Positions 1 to 10,980 of a DNA stretch of 64,000 nt are shown here, piece by piece. The stretch spans positions 30,863,912 to 30,927,911 of the forward strand of contig OZ026848.1 in the NCBI GenBank assembly GCA_964023205.1. The letters are read 5' to 3'. The first letter of the stretch is position 1; the number at the start of each line of letters is the position of its first letter. The notes beneath the pieces were generated by a model, which saw only the letters and a list, made by a program, of their open reading frames with translations, was not told the DNA's origin and made no database searches. The stretch comes from Lutraria lutraria (lineage: Eukaryota > Mollusca > Bivalvia > Venerida > Mactridae). The position numbers and the translations under genes are program-made.

Positions 1-8
1 GTTATTAT

Positions 9-177
9 AGGATTAAACTTTCATTTCTGGTCGTTTATCGATGTGTAAACTCCCTCAGACCTCATAACACATTGAATAAAGTCCAAAGGGCTTTATGTGA
101 AATGTATGTTATGAGGTCTGAGGGAGTTTACTCTTCGATAAACGACCAGAAATGAAAGTTTAATCCTTTTATTTTCA
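9..177. repeat. Foldback element with 64-66 bp arms
   Basis: Positions 9-72 and 112-177 are near-perfect inverted copies of each other around a loop of about 39 bases. A third, partial copy of the left arm lies in direct orientation at about 334-400. This looks like a foldback or MITE-type element. No coding capacity is seen, and no target-site duplication could be defined because the left arm begins at the window edge. Confidence 0.75.
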
Positions 178-1114
178 ATTAAATTCATTTGTTTTATCAA
201 ATTCTTACAAATGTCCAGCATGAACCGCTAAAACTCTTTAGCTGGTAAAATCTTATACATGTATCACTTGATGACGTCATGATATGACGTCATCAGATAG
301 GAATGTAAATAGTAAAGTAGTGTGGTTCATTGTAGGATTAAACATTCATTTCTGGTCAATCATGGAAGTGTTAACTCCCTCTGACCTCATAATACACATT
401 GAATAAAGCCTGTAATACTGAATCTGTAATTGGTTGTTTTATGTTTTACAGTTCACATAATTAGTCAAAAGTAGTCCGCCGATGATGTACAGAAATAAAA
501 GTTTCCGATTGAAAAGGAGTTTATCGAAGTGTAAAATCCCTCCATTGACCAATCAAAATGCGTAGATTTGTAAGAATTGGAAATAATAATTTGGCAAACA
601 ATTGGTTTCGGTCCTATTCAGATAAGCACAAACCTGGTGTGTCACAGTGTGGCAAAGTTTTATGGATACATTACTTTTGATTGCATTTGATGGATTTGGG
701 GTTTAATGTCACCATTGCAAAAACTTGAAAACTACAGTATTCCTGTTTAATAAATATTTGAAAACCTGGTTTGGTGGCATTACCTTGTTTCTTGTCTTCA
801 TTTGTCTACAGCAGCTAGCTGTTTATCCCACAGCAAGATAGTTTAAAAACTGAAGTATTTGGTGAATATTTTGCGCAAAATAAACAAGGAAGATTTATTA
901 TCAGCGGGATGTGTTTATAATCTTGATGTTATCAGCCTGCCTTTTATGCATTCAGGAAAATAAATCTCTCAACTGAATGCAGTAAAAAGGAAGTTAAATA
1001 ATATGAGCTATGTTATACAGTTGAGTCTCGTTATCTCAAATTCCTAGTGACTGTGGAAATTAGTTTCAAATAAACAGAATTGAAATAAACAGTCACTGCA
1101 TAATTTGATGGGTC

Positions 1115-1432
1115 CAGGGATTTTTTTGGGGCGATTTTATAGCCGAAATTCGGTCATATTCCAAATGGAAAATAGTATATTTTTTCCCAATTCACAGACA
1201 AAAATTCCCAATCCCTCCAAAAAAAAGTTTTTTTATTTTTTTTAAGAAATTTTTATAAGTTCAATAACATCACTATTGGTAGTAAATTACCTTATTCTGC
1301 TACTGTTTTATGTGTAAATAAGTAGAGTAAGTTGAACATTGCAAAAATTGTATTTATGCATTTTCCCCTAATTTGATTAAAACACCGCGAAAATTCCCAA
1401 TCCCAAGGGTATTGGTCATATTCCCAAATTAC
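1115..1432 (+). repeat. Dispersed repeat family 1, copy 1
   Basis: This segment of about 320 bp recurs at about 4711-5023 with many shared blocks, including GATTTTATAG followed by CGAAATTCGGTCATATTCC, and CACTATTGGTAGTAAAT. The two copies have the same orientation and small indels. No ORF, tRNA promoter or terminal repeat is evident, so the class is unknown. Confidence 0.7.
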
Positions 1433-2044
1433 ATCTAATACTATGTATACATGTATGTTTGTCCGTCCATCCAAATTGTGGTGTTCCTCCATTCAAATTT
1501 TGGTTTCCGAGCAATAACTCAAGAAACATTTCATGGATTGTTTTCATATTTTACATGAAGGTGTATAATAATAAAGTTCATGCCAAGATGGATTTCCATT
1601 AAAATCCAAACATTTTCACAGGAGTTATGGCCCCTTTTTGACATAGCTCTCAGCGGGGGCATTCGTACCCGCTGGACACATTTCTAGTTTACATTTGAAT
1701 CACAAATAAACAACCATCAATGTGCATTGTGGTACATTACTGAAGAAAATTTATTTTGAATTAGTAAACCGTCTTGGTCGATAAAAATGAGAAAATTTCA
1801 AAATTGGCGTAATCTAATGGGATAAAATGTTGGGAAGACTCTATAGTTCATTTGCATATAGGGCTTGAATGGTTACATTAAAAAACTGTGAATGGCATTA
1901 TCTTGTAAATAGAATAATTAGTTGTTTGTTCTTCTGTTTTATATCTGTGTAAACAATTTAGATATTTCTTTATTTGGCATGATTTCTTATTTCTGTGGTT
2001 TATTTAATACTTCACTACCATTAAATGATTGTATATGTTTTCAG

Positions 2045-5000
2045 TGGCCTATTCGACATGGTATTGTAGACGACTGGGATTTGATGGAGAGATTCTGGGA
2101 GCAAGCAATATTTAAATACCTCCGTTCTGAGCCAGAGGATCATTACTTTTTACTGGTAATACCTAATGTACAACATTCAATTGTGATACATGCTGTTTAT
2201 TGTACCTCCACCCACTATCAGTGGTGTAGGCTATACTGGAATCACGTTAAAGGGGCATGCCCTGGAACTGAAGCGTCTCGAATAGCAATCAAATTGATAT
2301 CATTTTAATGCCTAAATCAATTAATGAAAGCCCTGTAAAATATTTACGAAATATCCCGCTAGTTTACTCAAAATACACATTTTAAGATTGACCAAACCTG
2401 CCGAGTTCGGCCTCAGAAATTATTCGTCATTTGCACTACTCGACCCTTTTGGGATCTGTCAAAACCGAAAACATTGTGGAAAAAATGTCAACAAACTGAA
2501 TTGGTAAGTATTTCTCATGTTATGTTCACTTGAAAGGTTACATGCTCAGTTAAACTCTCAGACGAATCGGAAATATCGCTGTCATCAATAAAAGGCTGAC
2601 AGCCTTTTATTCAAACCGACATACAAATAACGACGCGTGTGTTATAGGGTCATTTTTGAACGCACATTCTTCTTTGACTTTTCGGTAATAATTGGTTTTG
2701 CAAGTGACAAACGCATTTTTGGTGTACGAAAAAGCAAGACACAGCAGTTCCTGGGCATGCCCCTTTAAATGTCCTATCACGTCCTGTCGCATTTCATTTA
2801 GTGTTAAATCTGTAAGTTTGATATTTATTGCTAGATTTCACCTACATTAGATGGTGTGTCCCAATCTGAGGTCAAAGCCACACATTAAGGTCGAAGGTCA
2901 AAATGGAGTTTTCTTTGCCTGTGCTGGTGTGTTGTGCGCAAACCCTAGGGTAGTAAGAACCTGATCAAAGTGGCATGTTGGAATATTTTTGTCACGTCTG
3001 TGACAAGCTCTAGTTTGTCTCAGTTAATCTTCAGTGCTGATGTAGTGTGTTGTACTTAACATGTTCTTTGAGTAGAACTTTGACACATTACTCGACATAT
3101 CACTTGATAACTTGCATTAGCACACATCAAAGTCAAGTACTCAACAAATCATTTAGACTAGAGTTACGATCTAATTCTCGAAGTATGGAAACTTTTCTCT
3201 TGGGTCATTACAATAAAAAACAATGCCAAAGAGTTTTAACGATTTGAATACTGTATAATTATATTAACTGCAGTAGAATTAACATACAGTAATGATCTGC
3301 AGTCAATAAGTATTGTATTTAATGCAGTTATAATACACTACTTCATACAGGTTAACCTAAAATATAAATAATCACTGTTTAGTATTCAAATATGAAAGAA
3401 AGTCTTTATTGTCACAATTTGTGTGACTAAAATTTCCTTTTTGAATTGGGTGAATGGAAAAAACAAATTGGTTCAAAGATGTTTCTTGCATTTTGAAAAC
3501 TGTAAAAAGGTTTGTTTCCTTATGTATAGAAATAGCCCGCAGTCATGGTCCAGTGGTTAGTGCACTGGATTTGTAACCTGGCAATCCATGTTCGATTCCT
3601 GGTTGCAGCAGGCCATACCCTTCCATTAGAATTTGACAGATATGTCAATTTTTTCGAGAAGTTAGTACTGGTTAGAATACTGTCCAGGAAAACTTGTAAG
3701 GTGAATCACCCGCCATATATATTTGAAGAATTGTTGAAATACAGCGTTCAATTGAAATAAAGATCTAGAAATAATTAATAATATATTGAATTTAATTAAC
3801 AAACATCTTAACTTTTCCAGACTGAACCTCCATTGAATACACCAGAAAATCGAGAATATACTGCGGAAATTATGTTTGAGTCTTTTAATGTTCCAGGACT
3901 GTATATTGCCGTTCAGGTAAGTTTTTATTTATTTATTGAAAATTGAAATCACAGACTGTTAAATTTGTGACAATCAGATTGATATCAGAAAACTTGTAAT
4001 GTTAAGTGTGGGGCAGTGGTCAATAGTTAGAGTGCTGGACTTGTTAACCTGCAATTTGGGTTCAAATCCAGGTTGTGGTAGGTCATACCCTTCTATGAAA
4101 ATTTTATGAAAAGTGTTGCAGGGGTGACAATATTCTGGATATATCCGGAATTCCAGATTTATCTGTCCTGAAAGAGCTATGATTTCTGAACAAAATAGAA
4201 GTTATTTGATGAAAATATCTCAAGAAATGGCAAAGTTATGGTCAATTTAATCTACTCTGAAATGACGTTTAAACCCTCTTAAAAGTTAACTGTAGGAGAT
4301 CATGTGTGTTGTAATTAAGGTACATTGTTCAACTAATGGGAGACCCATACCTCCGCAATACTCTGAACCTGTCCACATTCCACATTGTCTGTTTTTGATA
4401 TTGTATTAATGTGATTATATACTATGACTGTACATACATACTAAATGTAATTATTTGTCATCATTAATCTGTCAACCTGTGTTTTGCTTGATTGACAACA
4501 TGTGTACTTGATCAGTATTTACCAACTGCACTTAATTTACTATGTTAGTAAATGTATTGGGAGTTATTATTTGTCTGTCATAGTAACTGGGGAATTTATT
4601 ATTGTGTTTTATGTTCAAGGTGTTGGATATATCGTAACATGATGTGCTTGATGGTGTTAGCTGTCATAATCTTACCTTAATATTGAGTGTCATTAGTACA
4701 GGTCTATTATTACCATGGATTTTTTTGGGTGATTTTATAGTCGAAATTCGGTCATATTCCCAATGGAAAATAGTATCTTTTTTTCCCAATTCACAGGACA
4801 AAAATTCCCAATCCCCCCCCCCCCAAAAAAAAATGTTAATTATATAAGTTCATTAACATCACTATTGGTAGTAAATACCTTAATCTGCTACTGTTTTGTG
4901 GGAGAATAAGTAGAATAAGTTGAACATTGCAAAAATTGTAGTTACACATTTTTCCCAATTTCGATTAAAACACTGCGAAATTCCCAATCCCAAGGGTATG

Positions 5001-8000
5001 GGTCATAATCCCAAAATACAGAGAAAAAACCCTGTCTAAGAAGGATCTACTACTTAAAATGGCAGAATGATAAAACTAGGGAGTTTTATTTTCAAAAGCT
5101 TTTTAATTCTCATACAAATGTCACGTTGCTATATGTTAACTTGTTGAAAATGTTAAAATCACTGACAGTGATTTATGTTTGTGATTGTGTAAATTGTGGT
5201 ATGCTTGTTCACATACATGTATGTATGACTGACATCCTGCATAGGTGATCCTAACACTCCTAGGTATAAATTTTGAAGTAAACTAAGCAAGTGATATTAT
5301 TTTAAAAGAAATTTATTTCCAAATTTTAATTTCCTAACTGACTGACTGACTGACTGACTGACTGACTGACACTGACTGACTGACTGACTGACTGACTGAC
5401 TGACTGACTGACTGACTGACTGACTGACTGACTGACTGAATGAATGAATGAATGAATGAATGAAATTGAGTTTATTAAATAATATTATAAAGTGTTAAAC
5501 AAAAATAAACAAAGTAAGAATGATTTTTGCATTTAGATTTTTTATCTCTGAGGTTTAATTTTGCATATAACTATAGGGTCATATGGCAGCATGTGGCTGT
5601 AATGGTTTAGGGAAGACCCCGGAAGTACACCTGAGTAGAACCACTGGCCTTCCATAGTCTGGCTAGACATCTTCCTCTGCACATGTAAATTTTTCTGCAG
5701 TGAAGGGGTAGTATTAAATAACTAGACACAGACCGTAACTACTTGACCATGGAAGCTCCCTCACGCTATCATTGCACAAATGTGTGATACAGACAGTCAA
5801 ACCTGTGTTAGGGTCCACCTCCGAGTTAAGGCCATCATGTGATAAAGGGCCATTCTTTAGTAAACCGCCATTGATTATTTAGAACATAATGACATGCTGA
5901 AAAAGGCCAACTGTCAATATAGGCCACCTTTTGTCTTCCCCCAAGGATGGCCTTTGTTTGCAGGTTTGACTGTATAGATGTACATGTTTGTATAAGATGT
6001 GTGTATCTACTAGTTTTTACTTATAAGATATTCAACTAGGAGCCAGAGGGTGTTAAATGTTTCATGGAGTGTTTTATTATCTTGATGACATTTAATCAAA
6101 GTAATTAATGGCTGATTAGACTTTTTTAACAGTAGCTATGTACATTCTGTTTTCTTTTTGATGAACTTTAGGCTGTATTAGCTCTTGCTGCATCTTGGAC
6201 ATCTCGTCAGGTAGGGGAGAGAACTCTTACAGGAACTGTGATAGATTCTGGTGACGGAGTTACCCATGTCATTCCAGTAGTGAGTATCATGACTTTTTTC
6301 ATCTCATACAGTGTATATATGTGTGTATATTTGCTACATTAAAAATAGACATTTTAGGCCATTACAGTCCATTTAGTACTTTAGATATGAATCATTATTT
6401 AATAATTCAATTACTTTTCTTTCAAGTATTAGATTTTTCTTTATAGACAATTATCCAAATTTTACTGTGAATTAAAAACGATAATTGGGTTTAACTTCGC
6501 ACCAACAGCCAGAGTTATCTGGTCACTTCCAGCTTTAATAGTAGATGAAGACCTTTGGAAGAATTACTTGACATAGGTTAGCTGGACAGCTTGCTAAAAG
6601 GGATTTGAAATCTCAACATTGAAGGGCTAGCGATTAGTTGCTAGTCAGATACTCGACCATGGATGTCACCTTTTCGTGCCTTTTATACCCTAACTATACT
6701 TCAGTTGAAATTATGTTACAATTCTCAGGGGTGACAATATTACAGATATATCCGGAATTATCTGTCCTGAAAGAGCTATGATATACGAGCAAATTACAGT
6801 TATTTGATGAAAATATCTGAAGAAATGACGAAGTAATGGCCAATTTAATCTGCTCTGAAGGATTTTCTGTTATACAAACTGGTTTGATATGGAAACAGTG
6901 TGGTTGAAGACTCTTGTTTGGCAAAAAAGGTCGGCAGCATTTGATTTTCAGGATTTTTTATTTGGCTCTATTGACACCCCTGAATTCTACTGTTTATTGA
7001 TGTATATTTATTAGGCTGAGGGCTATGTTATTGGAAGTTGTATCAAACATATCCCCATCGCTGGCAGAGACATCACATACTTCATTCAACAGTTATTGAG
7101 AGAACGAGAGGTTGGCATTCCTCCAGAACAATCCTTGGAAACAGCAAAAGCTATCAAGGTAAGTTCTTGGCTCCATATTTTTTATGAAGCAAAGTCACAG
7201 AAACACTTACAAAACTCTTTTAAGTTGTAAATTTTGTTCCTTTAGATAAAAAGTTAGGTCAAGCCTTATATTTTGAAACAACGTCTATTTGATGTATGCT
7301 GAAAATTTTGATGCCTTTTACTTGGTACGTAATCAATGACCAAGAGTATACGGACCCACAGTCATAGAATAATTATGAGACATGAGTCTATTATGTATGA
7401 ACAAATTATTGATAACATTGTATTGCTTTACCAGGTTGTTTATTTTGTTATACATTAATTGTACTATAAGACATATACTAGTTTAAGCTTGTAAGCTTCT
7501 ATATGTTAGGCCATCGTTAAAGATAGTTTGTTCGAGGCATCCCTTCCTACTCACCAAAGACGGTTCTACCCAACCTTTTTTGGGCCTTTAAGCAAAAGTT
7601 TTTTCTATATATGAAAATGGCATTCTTTCTCATACTTTGGGTTCAATATAATGAAAAATAAATTGTAAAAAAGTATTTCCTACCTACCTATCCACTGAAA
7701 ATTATCTTGATAGGGTTACTGAAAAAGACATTTTTTAACGATGGTTTTATATTGTAATGATTTGCTGCAATAATCTGCCTTAACTTTAATTTAATGATTT
7801 TATATTGCAGGAACGATATAGTTACGTTTGTCCTGATATTGCAAAAGAATTTGCAAAGTATGATCAGGATCCTGGTAAATGGATGAAACGTTATGAAGGC
7901 ATTAATTCAATATCAAAACAAAAGTTTGGTGTGGATGTTGGATACGAACGATTCTTAGGCCCAGAAATTTTCTTCCATCCAGAGGTAATCTTAACTTTAC

Positions 8001-10980
8001 TCGACCACTGATTGTGGTTGCTATGGTAACATAAATGTCAAAATATGGTCGAAAATCTTAATCTTGTGATGATTTAAACACTTTTCCAAGTTTTCCAATG
8101 TGACCCTGTCACTGGGGAAAGTACTGTAAATCACTTTATATTTGCGTGATCTTTATTTCGCGTTTTTGCCTACCCTGAACATATTCGCGTATTTATGAAT
8201 TCGCGTCTGAAGGCTCTTAATTTAAATTTCGCGAAGGCTTTGAATTATAATATAAATAAATAGATAAATAAAACGGGTTAAACATATATCATGCATTACC
8301 TGCAAAAATTAAATCGTCCAAGCCTGTTACAATCAAACAAGTATTGAATAAAGAAAAGTGACAAACTGTCAGTTAATCCCTTTTGTTATCTTAAGAAATG
8401 TGTTTAAATTTCCAGTTTATATTAATAAATCTACGCGGATTTATGAATTCTCGAATGCTTCCATTCGCGAATAATAGCGAAAATAAAAACATCGCGAATA
8501 ATACCGGATTAACAGTACCCATCTCAGACGCAAGATTGAAAACTAATTAATCTACTAATTGCACTCACTCCACAAAGTCAGGATCAATGTCCCCAGTCAC
8601 TATGGAAATACACAGACAATTCAACTGCTTTTCCAAGTCAGCTTGATGAAATTTTGTAAGCGAGTAGATATGTAAATAGATGGCAATATTGAGATAGTGT
8701 ATGTAAGTACTTTACCAATCTAAAAATTATATTTTTGAAGACCTGTTTTCTAAAATAATATGCATTAAAGATACTTGTTTTGTGTTTAAATTGAATCCAT
8801 CAACGTACATTTTGTTTTTCCAGTTTTCAAACCCAGATTTTACGACACCTATATCAGAAGTAGTTGACCATGTGATCCAGCAAAGTCCTATAGATGTGAG
8901 GAGAGGTTTATACAAGGTTTGTTATCTGCTTTGTTTGTTATCACCCGCCAAAGGCGGAGGGTTATAGGTTCGGAGTTGTCCATCTGGCTGTTAGTCCTTC
9001 CAGACGGACATCCAGCCTTCCGGAAGGACTAACAGCCGGATGGGCGGGCAACGCATATGGTTAATGAGCAAAACTTGTAACCCAGCAATCAGTTAAATCT
9101 ATTTAAACAGTGGGGAAAAACTGTAAATAAATGGGTGTAAAAATATTTTGTGCTTATGTCAGTCAGTAATATGTTTATGAAGTATGGTAGCTGTATGGCA
9201 GGAATGTGATTTTTCATGGATTTCAGCCATTTGGTTGAAAATGGGTTTCATTTTTATATTCGCCCATTTCAAAAACGGGTCGTATTATGGGAACACCCAC
9301 AGCGGACGGGCGGATGGGCTATCGGTGTGACCGTCCACAACAGTTTTATTCGGATTCTCAACAAAGTTGATGGAAATGTTAATGGCCATAATATCTCGAT
9401 CAAGTTCAATAACCACTTCTGAGTTATGCCCCTTGATAGGCGTATTTTGTGACCTGGCACTCTTGTTGTGAAGCATGAGCACCATTGAGAAGATATGAGG
9501 GCTGGTAGTAGGTGTATGAAATATCTTACAACAGTATTGAGTTTTCATGCAATCTCTTTCTGTCTGTAATCGACAGGTTTTACCTCTGCTTGTCTGATTA
9601 GTAAAGTATGGCTGTTCACCATTATTTTGGTATTGTACAGAATTGTTACTTACAGTGACTCAATTCTTTCAATAGCTAACTGTTTCATGATATGGTGATT
9701 ATATATTTACTGTTTTAATAATTATTTTTCAGAATATTGTCCTCTCAGGTGGCTCAACTATGTTCAAGGATTTCGGAAGAAAGTTGCAAAGAGATGTAAA
9801 GCGTGTAGTTGATGCAAGATTGAAAATCAGTGAAGAACTGAGTGAAGGTAGAATCAAGGTATGTGTGGTTTGGGGTATTATTGTCATAATTTATGTGAGT
9901 CTGATTTTTCCTTTATTCCGATGATTTTTTTTTTAGACTCCTCATATTTTATCCAGCTAGATCTGTTTAGTGGCTGGGGTATTTTACAAGATGGGTGGGG
10001 TATTTCCTACATTTAAGCATTTGTTCAATCACACTGCCTGAAAGATGGAATTAGGGGTTGAAAGTTCGAGTGTTCCAGTGTTGCTTAATAATGAATTGTT
10101 AGCTTGCTACTGAATTATTTCGCATTACATTGACAAAATGTAGAAAGGCGAATCGCGCATACAAAAAGATAAAGGATTTTGTTTATAATAGTGTCACCCC
10201 TAATTAATACAGACCTGAGTTAAATAAGTAAATAGTGTGGTTGAAGATCTTTTGTTCGGCAAAAATTGTTGGCCACATATGATTTTCAGGATTTTTAATT
10301 TAGCTGTATTCACACACCTGAGTGAACATGTGTGCGTAAAAAGTTGTTGACTACTTTTAGTTAAAGAATGTTCACCAAGAGACCAGTGGTGATAGAGGTC
10401 TTTTTGGTTGAATTTATTAAGCAAAAACGTGAGAAATAGCGTAATGATTGTTATGTGATTTTTTTCCAGCCAAAACCTATAGATGTACAAGTTATAACCC
10501 ATCATATGCAAAGATACGCTGTTTGGTTTGGTGGCTCTATGTTGGCTTCAACGGTATGTTTATGCATTTATAAATTTTATTTTATAAACAACAGCATTGC
10601 CAACACTACTTAATAACAATTCAGAAGGGAAACTATTAATGAATTACAGAATCATTTCATTGGTTATATTATTAGACTGTGAAATTATATTATACTATAA
10701 TATATAAGCGTTGTATTACAGAATAGATCTGTGTATAAGAAATAATATTTATATGCCTAAAAATTCTGTGTATGATAAATCCATGTATAATAAATCTATG
10801 TACAATAAATCAGTTTGACGCTTAAAAATATACATTTTAGAAATCCTGCGTATAAAAAATCAATGTAAGTCTCTCTTATTTCAGCCGGAATTCTACCAGG
10901 TATGTCACACCAAGGCCGACTATGACGAGCATGGACCAAGTATATGCAGACATAACCCTGTGTTTGGTACAATGTCATAA
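2045..10980 (+). CDS. ACTR3: Actin-related protein 3 (Arp2/3 complex subunit), 5'-incomplete
   Basis: Nine exons: 2045-2155, 3821-3916, 6172-6279, 7015-7158, 7811-7984, 8824-8916, 9733-9858, 10470-10553 and 10885-10980 (TAA). Together they encode 343 residues, the C-terminal four-fifths of a protein usually near 418. Arp3 pairs with Arp2 to form the first two subunits of a branched actin filament, nucleated by the seven-subunit Arp2/3 complex in the cytoplasm. Family hallmarks seen include WPIRHGIV at the start, then [12 protein letters not shown] of the actin-fold phosphate-binding loop, [10 protein letters not shown] of the second loop, [18 protein letters not shown], and a terminus ending in HNPVFGTMS. 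All eight introns are phase 0 with GT-AG ends, and every exon is a multiple of three. The first roughly 75 residues lie upstream of the window. The gene identity is certain. Confidence 0.97.
2247..2768. mobile_element. TTAA-flanked MITE with 24-bp terminal inverted repeats
   Basis: The ends at 2247-2270 and 2745-2768 are inverted copies differing at one base. Each starts TTAAAGGGGCATGCCC reading inward, so TTAA lies at both outer edges, as expected of a piggyBac-type target. The body of about 520 bp has no transposase frame, so it would be non-autonomous. It sits in the ACTR3 intron just after the first exon. Assignment to piggyBac is inference from TTAA alone. Confidence 0.6.
3537..3765 (+). 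mobile_element. tRNA-derived SINE, full-length copy
   Basis: The head has an A-box-like TAGTGCACTGG at 3558-3568 and a B box GTTCGATTCC at 3590-3599, the internal pol III promoter layout of tRNA-derived SINEs. A body follows, ending in a phrase (GAATTGTTGAAATACAGCG and on) that recurs in diverged form at about 33502-33615. It is intronic in ACTR3. Confidence 0.7.
4009..4110 (+). mobile_element. tRNA-derived SINE, head fragment
   Basis: This is a second copy of the SINE head, with an A-box-like TAGAGTGCTGG at 4028-4038 and a perfect B box GGTTCAAATCC at 4059-4069, followed by the shared GGTCATACCCTTC. After about 4110 the sequence departs from the copy at 3537 and runs into dispersed repeat family 2, so the body is truncated or replaced. 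Confidence 0.65.
4117..4270 (+). repeat. Dispersed repeat family 2, copy 1
   Basis: This begins GGGGTGACAATATT and contains TCTGTCCTGAAAGAGCTATG. A close copy starts at about 6727, which continues to about 6975. The distal half of that copy is repeated again at about 10190-10325. All three are in ACTR3 introns. The class is unknown; no terminal repeats or ORFs are seen. Confidence 0.65.
4711..5023 (+). repeat. Dispersed repeat family 1, copy 2
   Basis: This is the partner of the copy at 1115-1432, in the same orientation and similar length. It carries a C-run followed by an A-run near 4815-4835, where the other copy has only the A-run. Both copies are intronic. Confidence 0.7.
5334..5464 (+). 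repeat. (ACTG)n then (AATG)n microsatellite
   Basis: About 105 bases of ACTG tetranucleotide repeat, with one internal slip near 5370, are followed by about six AATG/TGAA units. One base change converts the first unit into the second, suggesting that the second array grew from a mutated unit of the first. Confidence 0.95.
5572..5762 (-). mobile_element. Degenerate tRNA-related SINE, minus orientation
   Basis: The segment carries TAGAACCACTGGCCTTCC and ends on the plus strand with CTTGACCATGGAAGCTCCC, which resembles the reverse complement of a tRNA head. A second related copy lies at about 6487-6670, sharing GACCATGGA near its end and the GAAGACC phrase. The head is too decayed to score both boxes, so this is a family-level inference. 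Confidence 0.45.
5793..5973. mobile_element. Short MITE, family with ACAGTCAAACCTG ends
   Basis: The ends at 5793-5805 (ACAGTCAAACCTG) and 5961-5973 are perfect inverted repeats around a 181-bp element with no coding potential. Related, more decayed copies in this window lie at about 25726-25888, 38083-38274, 46409-46500 and 53580-53682. All share the AAGGCCA or GGCCTTT phrases and usually the CAGGTTTGACTGT end. Confidence 0.7.
6487..6670 (-). mobile_element. Degenerate tRNA-related SINE, minus orientation, second copy
   Basis: Starts near TTTAACTTCGCACCAAC and contains CTTCCAGCTTTAATAGTAG and GAAGACC, ending with CTCGACCATGGATGTCACC. It shares its end and layout with the element at 5572-5762. 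It sits in the ACTR3 intron before the exon at 7015. Confidence 0.45.
6727..6975 (+). repeat. Dispersed repeat family 2, copy 2
   Basis: This is the longest copy of the family. Its first half matches 4117-4270 and its second half (GTGTGGTTGAAGA, GATTTTCAGGATTTTT) matches 10190-10325. It may be the nearest thing to a complete element in the window. Confidence 0.6.
8122..8517. mobile_element. MITE with TACTGT termini
   Basis: The left end TACTGTAAATCAC and the right end, which reads inward as TACTGTTAATCCG, are imperfect inverted repeats extending about 40 bp through shared TTATTTTCGCG-type blocks. The element is 396 bp and rich in CGCGAAT motifs, with no ORF. The TA at each edge fits a TA target as used by Tc1/mariner-type elements. 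It is intronic in ACTR3. Confidence 0.55.
8980..9043. repeat. Hairpin with 22-bp arms
   Basis: Arms 8980-9001 and 9022-9043 are inverted copies with one mismatch (CCATCTGGCTGTTAGTCCTT in the left arm) around a 20-base loop. It lies 64 bp downstream of the ACTR3 exon ending at 8916. It is GC-richer than its surroundings and is probably part of a larger decayed repeat. Confidence 0.75.
10190..10325 (+). repeat. Dispersed repeat family 2, copy 3 (distal half)
   Basis: Matches the second half of the copy at 6727-6975, including GTGTGGTTGAAGA and GATTTTCAGGATTTTT. It lies in the ACTR3 intron before the exon at 10470. Confidence 0.55.

Larger units (their letters stand above)
1..2044. other. Upstream ACTR3 intron with repeats
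   Basis: No exon is recognised here. The first ACTR3 exon in the window opens at 2045 in mid-protein, so this stretch is best read as the intron before it. It holds a long inverted repeat at its left end, one copy of a dispersed repeat (about 1115-1432), and another dispersed-repeat-like stretch (about 1455-1690) ending in a phrase common in invertebrate repeats. The missing N-terminal exons of ACTR3, about 75 residues, must lie upstream of the window. Confidence 0.6.
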
